From positions 372,001 to 436,000 of the forward strand of contig CAVYDJ010000003.1 of assembly GCA_963767285.1 (NCBI GenBank): a DNA stretch of 64,000 bases. Reading direction: 5' to 3'. Below the pieces are notes generated by a model. It was given only the letters and a program-made list of their open reading frames with translations, was not told the origin of the DNA and did not search any database. Positions 7,341 through 14,853 of this stretch are shown in pieces. The DNA comes from WHSW01 sp963767285. Lineage in GTDB: Bacteria; Actinomycetota; Thermoleophilia; Solirubrobacterales; 70-9. Numbering within the stretch: the stretch's first letter is position 1; each line of letters begins with the position of its first letter. Both the position numbers and the translations under genes were made by a program.

Positions 7341-8874
7341 TCAGCCGAGCAGGCTGCCGATCGCGTCGCCCGCCGCGTTCGCCCAGTCGACCAGCGGCGA
7401 GGGGATGATCCCGAAGAAGACCGTCGCCGCGGTGACCAGCAGGGTCAGGCCGAGGATCACCTTGCAGCGGGCGCCGGTCACCTCGGCGTCAGCCTCCTGC
7501 GAGCCGCCCGCGATCGCCGGAGCTGGGGCACCGGCCGCGGGTTCGGCGCCCGGGCGCATCCAGACGGCCGCGATCACCCGCAGGTAGTAGGCGAGCGAGA
7601 TCATCGTCCCGATCGCGATCATCACGCCGAGCCAGGTGTAGTCGGCGGCGACCGCGGCCTCGATCAGATACAGCTTGCCGATGAAGCCAACCGTGCCCGG
7701 GGAGACCGGCGAGCGCCAGCATCGAGACGGTCAGCGCGGTCGCCAGGAAGGGCCGTTCGGCGCCCAGTCCCTGGACCGAGCGGATGTCGTCGCCGAACGC
7801 CGTCTCGCGCTCGCGGATCGTGATCACCGCGAACGCCCCCAGGTTCATCAGCGCGTAGGCCGCGAGATAGAAGACCAGCGCATTCACGCCCGCCTCGCTG
7901 GCCGCGACCACGGCGACCATCATGTAGCCGGCCTGGGCGACGCTCGAGTAGCCGAGCAGGCGCTTGAGCGAGTTCTGACCCAGCGCGCCGGCGTTGCCGA
8001 CCACGATCGAGACCGCCGCCAGCGCCGCCAGCGCCGGCCGCCAGTCATCGGCCGCGGCGCCGAGCGCCACCTCGAAGAAGCGGACCAGGACGCAGAACAC
8101 GGCGGCCTTGGTCGCCACCGACATGAACGCCGTCACCGGGGTCGGCGCGCCCTGATAGACGTCGGGCGTCCACTGGTGGAAGGGGGCGATCGAGAGCTTG
8201 AACGCGAGACCGGTGGCGGCCAGCGCGATCCCGATCAGCAGCAGCGGGTCGTCGACCACCGAGGTGCCGACCGCGGCGCGGATCCCCGAGAAGTCGGTCG
8301 ACCCGGTCGCCCCGTAGACGAAGGCGAGCCCGTAGAGCAGCGTCGCCGAGCCCAGAGAGCCGATGATCAGGTACTTCAGCCCCGACTCGAGCGACTCCTT
8401 GCGCCGCAGCGCGGCGCCGCAGAGGACGTATAGCGGGATCGAGAGCAGTTCGAGGGCGACGAAGAACGCGACCAGGTTCTGGGCCTGGGTGATCATCGTC
8501 ATCCCGAGCACCGAGCAGAGCAGCAGCGCCTGGAACTCGCCGTGGCCGCTCGGCCCCAGCGGCCGGTCGAAGGCCTGCTCGCGCCACGACAGCGGGATGC
8601 AGAAGGCAGCGGCGCCGATGCAGATCAGGCTGGTCGTGATCGCCAGGTCGTCGAGCCGCAGGGCGCCGGCGATCAGGTCCTTGTGGGCGCCCCACTGGGC
8701 GATCAGCAGCCCGGCGGTGACGCCGAGGGTGGCGAAGCCGACGATCGAGACGACGATCCGCTGCTGCTTCCGGCTGCCGAACAGGCCCGCGACGAGCGCC
8801 AGCACGGTCCCGGCGGTCAGCGCGATGATCGGCGAGATGCCCGCGTAGTTGATGTCGGGAGCGTTGAACTCCAT
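7341..8874 (-). CDS. nuoN: NADH-quinone oxidoreductase subunit N (one-base frameshift)
   Basis: NuoN is a proton-pumping antiporter-like subunit in the membrane arm of complex I. The reading starts MEFNAPDINYAGISPIIALT and runs with many transmembrane helices (including KLSIAPFHQWTPDVYQGAPT) to LAGLPG. It then shifts frame: the expected TVGFIGKLYLIEAAVAADYT and the last ~110 residues, ending WANAAGDAIGSLLG, are in the next frame. One extra base within 7691-7703 (a G/C run, CCGTGCCCGGGGA) explains this; total length is 3n+1. The start overlaps the nuoM stop (TGATG). It is either a sequencing or assembly error or a real mutation that truncates the subunit. Confidence 0.85.
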
Positions 8875-10367
8875 CAGCGCTCCGCCTCGGCCAGAACCTG
8901 TGATTCGCCGGTGGCCGCCTCGACCGCCGCCTCGACCGACTTCTCGCCCCGCTCCAGGATCAGGCCCGGATAGAACGCCAGGGCCACGATGATCGCCACC
9001 AGCGGCGCAAGGACGATCCCGTCGCGGACCCCGATCTCACGCGACTCGGCGCCCTCGGGGAGGCGGTTGTGCATCGCCCGCTGGTACATCCTCAGGCTGT
9101 AGAAGGCGGCGAGCGCGATCCCGATCGAGGCGACGAAGGCGAGGACGATCTTCGACTGGAAGACGCCGTTGAGGATGTAGAACTCGCCGATGAAGTTGGC
9201 CGAGCCGGGGATCGCCAGGTTCGCCATCGCGATGACCAGGAACAGCGCCGCCAGGAAGGGCGCCCGCATCGCCTGGCCGCCCATCCGCGTCAGGTCCTCC
9301 GTCTTGAAGCGGTCGTAGAGGATCGCGATCACCATGAAAACGCCGGCGACGACCAGGCCGTGGTTGACCATCTGCAGGACGGCGCCGTCGGCTCCGTCGG
9401 CGCGCAGGCTGAAGATCCCGATCGTGATGAAGCCGAGCTGCGCGATCGACGAGTAGCCCGCGATCAGGCGGACGTTGGTCTGCGTGAACGCCATCACCGA
9501 GCCGTAGAGGATCGAGGCCAGCGCGACCAGCATGATCAGCTCCTGGAACTCGGTGGTCGCCTCGGGGAAGAGCGGCAGCGCGACGCGCAAGAAGCCGTAG
9601 GCGCCGACCTTCGACAGGACTGCCGAGAGCAGGATCAGGACCGGCAGGGGAGCCGCCCGGTAGGCGTCGGGCATCCAGCCGTGGATCGGGAAGGCCGGCA
9701 TCTTGACCAGGAAGGCCGCGGCGAAGAAGCAGAAGATCCACTCCTGGCTGCCGCTCGACAGCAGGTGCTGCGAGAGCACCGGGATCGAGAAGCTGAGCTC
9801 GCCGACCGAGTCCGACGCGAGGACCGCGGTCGCGATCGCGCCGACCAGCATCAGCAGCGAGCCGACGAGCGTGTAGACGATCATCTTCGTCGTCGCCGCG
9901 ATCCGGTTCTCGCCGCCGAAGGTCCCGATCAGGAAGAAGAACGGGATCAGCATCAGGTCGAAGAAGAGGACGAACAGCAGCAGGTCCTGGGCGAGGAACG
10001 CGCCCAGCGCGGCGGTCCCGGCGAGGCCGACGAGGAAGTAGTAGAGCTTCTCGCGCTCGTCGCCCGGCTCGCCGCGAAGCGCCGACCAGAGCGTCACCGC
10101 AAACCAGAGCGCCGCCGTCAGCAGAACCAGGAAGACGCTGATCCCGTCGACGCCGAGGAAGTAGCGGACCCCGAGGTCGGGGATCCAGGACTCGTCGATC
10201 ACGTGCTGCAGGCCGGCGGCATCGGGGTCGAAGTCGGCGACCAGCCCGATCGCCAGCCCGAGCGTCACGAGGGCGCCGAGAACGGCCACCCAGCGCGCCG
10301 CCACCCGCGGCAGGAGCAGGATCAGAACTCCGGTGATCAGCGGCGTCCACAGCAGCACGCTGAGCAT
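8874..10367 (-). CDS. nuoM: NADH-quinone oxidoreductase subunit M
   Basis: This 497-residue polytopic antiporter-like subunit of complex I starts MLSVLLWTPLITGVLILLLP; the ATG overlaps the nuoL stop as TGATG. Diagnostic elements are FLGVDGISVFLVLL near residue 85, KMPAFPIHGWMPDAYRAAP (about 220-238, with the conserved transmembrane Lys) and YSSIAQLGFITIGIFSL. It couples quinone reduction to proton translocation with NuoL and NuoN. An in-frame upstream extension exists but lies within nuoL, so it is not the start. Confidence 0.95.
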   Translation of the reverse strand: MLSVLLWTPLITGVLILLLPRVAARWVAVLGALVTLGLAIGLVADFDPDAAGLQHVIDESWIPDLGVRYFLGVDGISVFLVLLTAALWFAVTLWSALRGEPGDEREKLYYFLVGLAGTAALGAFLAQDLLLFVLFFDLMLIPFFFLIGTFGGENRIAATTKMIVYTLVGSLLMLVGAIATAVLASDSVGELSFSIPVLSQHLLSSGSQEWIFCFFAAAFLVKMPAFPIHGWMPDAYRAAPLPVLILLSAVLSKVGAYGFLRVALPLFPEATTEFQELIMLVALASILYGSVMAFTQTNVRLIAGYSSIAQLGFITIGIFSLRADGADGAVLQMVNHGLVVAGVFMVIAILYDRFKTEDLTRMGGQAMRAPFLAALFLVIAMANLAIPGSANFIGEFYILNGVFQSKIVLAFVASIGIALAAFYSLRMYQRAMHNRLPEGAESREIGVRDGIVLAPLVAIIVALAFYPGLILERGEKSVEAAVEAATGESQVLAEAER

Positions 10368-12373
10368 CAGTTGCTCACCGCCAGGAAGTAGACGCCGAGC
10401 GCCGCGAAGCCCCCGACGAGGAGTAGCGCGTAGGCGCGCACCAGACCGGACTGGGCGCCGCGGACGACCGAGCCGGCGCCCTTGACGACCCCGGTTGCGG
10501 CGCCGACGATCCCGTTGACGACGACCCGCTCGATGACCGCGTTGGCAAAGCGCCCGGTCGCGATCGCCGGCCGGTAGATCAGCGCGTCGATTACCTCGTC
10601 GAAGTACCACTTGTTGAGGAGGAAGCCGTGCAGGCGGCGGTACCGCTCGGCCATCCGCACCGTGACCCCGGGCCGCCGCACGTAGCAGTGGTAGGCGAAC
10701 GCGATCCCGATGATCGAGATCGTGCCGCCGACGAGCAACCCGATCCAGGAGTCCGCGGTCGACGGCTCCTGGTGGTAGAGAGTCGAGCTCTCGAACGTCC
10801 CCGCGAGGAAAGTGGTGACGACGTGATCGACGCCCGGGACCTGCAGGAGGCCGGCGAACAGGGCGCCGAAGCCGAGGATCCCCATCGCGACCCGCATCGG
10901 CCATTCGCGCTCGGCGATGTGGTGCTCCTCACCTGGGAACCCGACGTCGACGTCTTCGGCCTCGCCGGTGTGCGGGTTGGTCGGCTCGGCGTGGTGCATG
11001 TGCCCCTGCTCGAGCTCCTCGGCCTCCTTGCACGGTTTACCGGCGGTGACCCGGAAGCCGATCCGGAACGCGTAGAAGGCGGTCATCAGCGCCCCGATGT
11101 AGCCGCCGATCGCGAAGATCCAGTACATGCCGCCGCGGTTGGCGGCGAAGGCGAGGATCTCGTCCTTGGAGAAGAAGCCGGACGTCCCCGGGAAGGCCGC
11201 CAGCGCGAGGCAGCCGACCAGCAGCAGGGCCGACGTGAACGGCAGCGCCTTGCGGAAGCCGCTCATGTCGTCGACGTTCTGGTTGTTGGCCATCGCCGAG
11301 ATCACCGAGCCGGCGGCCATGAACAACAGCGCCTTGAAGAAGGCGTGTGCCATCAGCATGAACAGGCCGCCGACGTAGGCGCCGATCGCGACGCCCATGA
11401 TCATGTAGCCGATCTGGCTCATCGTGGAGTAGGCGATGATCCGCTTCAGGTCGGTGACCGCGAGCGCAATCGTCGCCGCGATCAACAGCGTCGCGAGGCC
11501 GACGAAGGCGGCGATGTCCGCGGCGGTCGGCGCGAGCTCGAAGAGCGGGAACATGCGGGCGATCAGATAGACGCCGGCGGTGACCATCGTCGCGGCGTGG
11601 ATCAGCGCCGAGACCGGCGTCGGGCCCTCCATCGCGTCCGGGAGCCAGGTGTGGAACGGGACCTGGGCGGACTTCGCGAACGCGCCGACGCAGATCAGCA
11701 GGCAGATCGCGACCACCACGCCCTGGTTGGGGGAGAAGGTCTCACGGGCGGCGTCGAACGACGCCAGGTAGTCGAACGTCCCGAGCTCGCGGAAGACGAA
11801 GAAGGCGGCGAGCACGAGGCCGATGTCGCCGACGACGTTGATCACGAACGCCTTCATGCCCGCCTTGGTCGCGGTCTCGCGCCGGTACCAGAAGCTGATC
11901 AGCGCGTAGGAGGCGAAGCCGACGAAGGCCCAGCCGACGATCAGCAGCACGAAGTTGCCGGCCAGGATCAGCAGCAGCATCGAGAAGACGAAGAAGTTGA
12001 GGTAGGAGAAGAACCGCGCGTAGCCGCGGTCCGAGCCCATGTAGGCGAGCGAGTAGAGGTGGATCAGGGTCGAGATCCCCGTGACCACCAGGCACATGTA
12101 GACCGACAGCGGGTCCACCAGGATGTTGAGCTGGATGTCGAGCCCGCCCGCGGAGGCGTAGCTGTAGAGCGAGTCGGTGAGCTGGCGCTCCTCGACGGGG
12201 TGGTCGAGCAGCGCCAGCAGCGCGCCGATTGAGCAGGCGAAGGCGAGCGCGATCGCGCCGGTCCCGATCCAGGCAGGCGTGCGGCCCGGCATCGCGGCGC
12301 GGCCGAAGGCGATCAACATGCTGCCCGCGAGCGGGAGGACCAGCACGAGCCAGCCCCAGGTCGTCGCGCTCAT
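10367..12373 (-). CDS. nuoL: NADH-quinone oxidoreductase subunit L
   Basis: This 668-residue distal antiporter-like subunit of complex I has about 15-16 membrane helices. The conserved SAQVPFHTWLPDAMEGPTPVS lies near residues 235-255, and YSTMSQIGYMIMGVAIGAY follows. The C-terminal part contains the predicted amphipathic lateral helix and a last hydrophobic anchor. A His/Glu-rich cytoplasmic-type loop (EQGHMHHAEPTNPHTGEAED) occurs around residue 450. The start overlaps nuoK by 4 nt (ATGA). Confidence 0.95.
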   Translation of the reverse strand: MSATTWGWLVLVLPLAGSMLIAFGRAAMPGRTPAWIGTGAIALAFACSIGALLALLDHPVEERQLTDSLYSYASAGGLDIQLNILVDPLSVYMCLVVTGISTLIHLYSLAYMGSDRGYARFFSYLNFFVFSMLLLILAGNFVLLIVGWAFVGFASYALISFWYRRETATKAGMKAFVINVVGDIGLVLAAFFVFRELGTFDYLASFDAARETFSPNQGVVVAICLLICVGAFAKSAQVPFHTWLPDAMEGPTPVSALIHAATMVTAGVYLIARMFPLFELAPTAADIAAFVGLATLLIAATIALAVTDLKRIIAYSTMSQIGYMIMGVAIGAYVGGLFMLMAHAFFKALLFMAAGSVISAMANNQNVDDMSGFRKALPFTSALLLVGCLALAAFPGTSGFFSKDEILAFAANRGGMYWIFAIGGYIGALMTAFYAFRIGFRVTAGKPCKEAEELEQGHMHHAEPTNPHTGEAEDVDVGFPGEEHHIAEREWPMRVAMGILGFGALFAGLLQVPGVDHVVTTFLAGTFESSTLYHQEPSTADSWIGLLVGGTISIIGIAFAYHCYVRRPGVTVRMAERYRRLHGFLLNKWYFDEVIDALIYRPAIATGRFANAVIERVVVNGIVGAATGVVKGAGSVVRGAQSGLVRAYALLLVGGFAALGVYFLAVSN

Positions 12374-12669
12374 CCCTTCAGCTCCCGGATCTCGTCGACG
12401 TCGAGGGCGATCTGGCGGCGGAACATGGCGACGATCAGGCCGAGCCCGACGACCACCTCACAGGCCGCGACGACCATCACGATCAGCGCGAAGATCTGGC
12501 CCTCCTGGTTGCCGTTCGAGCGCGCGAAGGCGACCAGGGCGAGGTTGCCGGCGTTCAGCATCAGCTCGAGGCAGAGCAGGATCACCAGCGGGCTGCGCCG
12601 CAGGAGCACCCCGCACGCGCCGGTGGCGAAGAGGAGCGCTGAGAGGACGAGGTACCAGGAGGTATCCAT
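12370..12669 (-). CDS. nuoK: NADH-quinone oxidoreductase subunit K
   Basis: This 99-residue, three-helix membrane subunit of complex I starts MDTSWYLVLSALLFATGACG. It has the conserved GVLLRRSPLVILLCLELMLN with the membrane-embedded Glu, and then ALIVMVVAACEVVVGLGLIV with the second Glu, of the central hydrophilic axis. The length is typical. It starts two bases after the nuoJ stop and overlaps nuoL by 4 nt. Confidence 0.95.
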   Translation of the reverse strand: MDTSWYLVLSALLFATGACGVLLRRSPLVILLCLELMLNAGNLALVAFARSNGNQEGQIFALIVMVVAACEVVVGLGLIVAMFRRQIALDVDEIRELKG

Positions 12670-12671
12670 GA

Positions 12672-13235
12672 TCAGCCGGCCTCGCCCGAGTCGACACCCG
12701 GCACGCCCGGAGGCGAAGCTGAGGACGTGGCCGGTTTGTTCCGGCCCGCGAGCACGATCGCGCCGACGGCGGCGATCAGCAGCAGCATGGAGGCGGCCTC
12801 GAAGGCGACCAGGAAGCGCTCGAGCAGGAGCCGCCCGATCTCGCCCGGCGAGCCGAAGCCGGCCGGGATCACCGGGCCCTCGGTCTCGATCGACACGAGC
12901 GAGGTGCCGACGACGGCGATCGAGACCTCCACAAACAGGGCGGCAGCCAGCAATGGGGCGAGGAAGCGCTGCCCCGGGATCGGCTCCCACAGCGGCTCCT
13001 CGATCCCGCCGACGTAGGCGGCGACGAACAGGTAGAGGACCATGACCGCACCGGCATAGACGACGATCTGCGCCGCCGCCAGGAACTCCGCGTGCAGGAG
13101 CAGGAACAGCCCGGCCAGCGAGATCAGGTGGACGATCAGCGCCAGCACGCTGTAGAAGGGATTGCGAAGCGCGATCACCGCGATCGCGCCGCCAAGCGCA
13201 CCAATCGCCCCGGCGAAGAACGCCACTTGAACCAC
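12672..13235 (-). CDS. nuoJ: NADH-quinone oxidoreductase subunit J
   Basis: This 187-residue membrane subunit of complex I has five helices; AAQIVVYAGAVMVLYLFV (about 53-70) is the signature third helix. The last ~20 residues (PATSSASPPGVPGVDSGEAG) are not conserved in NuoJ and are encoded by a copy of the small repeat found six times in this operon (12699-12734). The repeat appears to have been inserted near the 3' end and taken into the reading frame as a harmless tail. Confidence 0.94.
   Translation of the reverse strand: MVQVAFFAGAIGALGGAIAVIALRNPFYSVLALIVHLISLAGLFLLLHAEFLAAAQIVVYAGAVMVLYLFVAAYVGGIEEPLWEPIPGQRFLAPLLAAALFVEVSIAVVGTSLVSIETEGPVIPAGFGSPGEIGRLLLERFLVAFEAASMLLLIAAVGAIVLAGRNKPATSSASPPGVPGVDSGEAG
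12699..12734 (-). repeat. nuo-associated small repeat, copy 1 (in the nuoJ 3' end)
   Basis: A 36-nt copy of a repeat whose core on this strand is CCTCAGCTTCGCCTCCGG, flanked by GGCCACGT and CGTGCCG. The ends form an imperfect inverted repeat (GGCCAC/GTGCC). It is translated as PATSSASPPGVPG at the end of NuoJ. Confidence 0.6.
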
Positions 13236-13238
13236 TAC

Positions 13239-13277
13239 GCGGCCACCTCCTCGGCTTCGCCTGCGGGGGTGCCGCGG
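13239..13277 (+). repeat. nuo-associated small repeat, copy 2 (nuoI-nuoJ spacer)
   Basis: GCGGCCACCTCCTCGGCTTC continued by GCCTGCGGGGGTGCCGCGG, opposite in orientation to copy 1. It lies in the 62-nt gap between nuoI and nuoJ, the widest break in this half of the operon. The repeat fills most of the gap, which suggests that the genes were once directly coupled and that the element inserted later. Confidence 0.6.
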
Positions 13278-13297
13278 TTAGCCGGCGAGCTGCTCAC

Positions 13298-13858
13298 TCA
13301 CTCCCCTTCCCGCCGCAGGGGGTTGCGCTCGAGCGGCTCGGCGAGCAGCATCTCCTTGGTGAAGATCAGGTCGCCACGGTCGTAGTCGGCCATCTCGTAC
13401 TCGTGGCCCATCGTGATCGCGTCGAACGGGCAGGCGACCTCGCAGTAGCCGCAGAAGATGCAGCGGGCGAGGTTGATCTCATAGACGGCGGCGTAGCGCT
13501 CGCCGGCCGAGACGCGATCGGCCGGGTCGTTCTCGGCGGCGACGACCCGGATGCAGTCCGCCGGGCAGGCCGCGGCGCACAGCGAGCAGCCGACGCACTT
13601 CTCCAGGTCCGTGTCCTCGAACTTGTGCAGCTTGTGGCGGCCGCGGAAGCGCGGGTAGACCGGCGTCTTCTCCTCCGGGTACTGGATCGTCATCGGGCCT
13701 TCGAAGACGCGCGCCAGCGTCGTCTTCAGGCCGCGCAGGGTCTCACCGAAGGCGCGGTAGGCGCCCTTCGCGCCGCCGGGCTCCGGCCCGCGCTGGACCG
13801 AGACGACCTCGTCGGCGTCCTTCAGATAGGGGAACTCGGACTTGGCTTCTTCGCTCAT
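13298..13858 (-). CDS. nuoI: NADH-quinone oxidoreductase subunit I
   Basis: This 186-residue peripheral-arm subunit of complex I has two 4Fe-4S ferredoxin motifs: CVGCSLCAAACP and CIFCGYCEVACP, about 37 residues apart. They carry clusters N6a and N6b on the electron path from NuoG to NuoB. The ATG at 13858 (MSEEAKSEFPYLKDADEVVS) overlaps the nuoH stop by 4 nt. The in-frame region upstream is within nuoH and is not used. Confidence 0.95.
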   Translation of the reverse strand: MSEEAKSEFPYLKDADEVVSVQRGPEPGGAKGAYRAFGETLRGLKTTLARVFEGPMTIQYPEEKTPVYPRFRGRHKLHKFEDTDLEKCVGCSLCAAACPADCIRVVAAENDPADRVSAGERYAAVYEINLARCIFCGYCEVACPFDAITMGHEYEMADYDRGDLIFTKEMLLAEPLERNPLRREGE

Positions 13859-14853
13859 GCCACCACCACCAGCACCGCCGTGACGAGGATGTTCAGGGTC
13901 GCCAGCGGCAGCAGCACCTTCCAGCCGAGGCTCATCAGCTGGTCGTAGCGCAGCCGGGGCAGGGTCGCGCGGACCCAGATGAAGACGACGATCAGGGCGA
14001 AGATCTTGGCCAGCATCCAGATCGGGTCGAGCCACTCGGGACCGGGGCCCATCCAGCCGCCGAGGAAGAAGGCGACCGCGATCCCCGAGATGACGAAGAT
14101 CTCCAGGTACTCGGCGAGCAGGAAGGAGGCGAAGCGGGTGCCGCCGTACTCGGTCTGGTACCCCTGAACCAGCTCCGCGTCCGCCTCGGGCAGGTCGAAC
14201 GGAGTGCGGTTGCTCTCCGCGAACCCGGCGAGCATGAAGACGATGAAGCCGACGAACTGGGGGATGATGTTCCAGACCTCGCCCTGGGCCTCGACGATCG
14301 AGACCAGCGAGAGCGAGCCGGACATCAGGATCACGCCGAACAGCGAGAGCCCCATCGCGACCTCGTAGGAGATCAGCTGGGCGGCGCCCCGCATCGCGCC
14401 GAGGAAGCTGTATTTCGAGCCCGATGACCAGCCGGCGATCAGCAGGCCGTAGAAGGCGAACGAGCCGAACGCGAAGAAGTAGAGGACGCCGATCGGGACG
14501 TCGATCCCATACCAGCCGACCCCGTCGTGGACGTCGCCGAAGGGCAGGATCGCGATCGTCGTGATCCCGGAGAAGATCACCAGCGCCGGCCCGAGCGCGT
14601 AGAGGAACGGGATCGCCGCGTCGGGGCGGAAGAACTGCTTGCCGGCCAGCTTGATGATGTCGGCGAGCGGTTGCATCAGCCCGACCGGCCCGACCCGGTT
14701 GGGCCCGTAGCGGTGCTGGAAGCGGCCGATCGCCTTGCGCTCGACCACCGTCAGGACCGGGACGATCATGAACACGACCAGGAAGATCAGGATCGACTTC
14801 ACGACCATGATCCAGGTCGCCTCGGTGAAGCTGGTGTCGGCGAGGGGAATCAC
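13855..14853 (-). CDS. nuoH: NADH-quinone oxidoreductase subunit H
   Basis: This 332-residue, eight-helix membrane subunit forms the heel of complex I and part of the quinone channel. Seen motifs are VVERKAIGRFQHRYGPNRVGP, EVAMGLSLFGV and FAESNRTPFDLPEADAELVQ with the acidic cluster of the first quinone-side loop. It starts with GTG overlapping the nuoG stop (GTGA). Length and all hallmark loops are normal. Confidence 0.96.
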   Translation of the reverse strand: MIPLADTSFTEATWIMVVKSILIFLVVFMIVPVLTVVERKAIGRFQHRYGPNRVGPVGLMQPLADIIKLAGKQFFRPDAAIPFLYALGPALVIFSGITTIAILPFGDVHDGVGWYGIDVPIGVLYFFAFGSFAFYGLLIAGWSSGSKYSFLGAMRGAAQLISYEVAMGLSLFGVILMSGSLSLVSIVEAQGEVWNIIPQFVGFIVFMLAGFAESNRTPFDLPEADAELVQGYQTEYGGTRFASFLLAEYLEIFVISGIAVAFFLGGWMGPGPEWLDPIWMLAKIFALIVVFIWVRATLPRLRYDQLMSLGWKVLLPLATLNILVTAVLVVVA

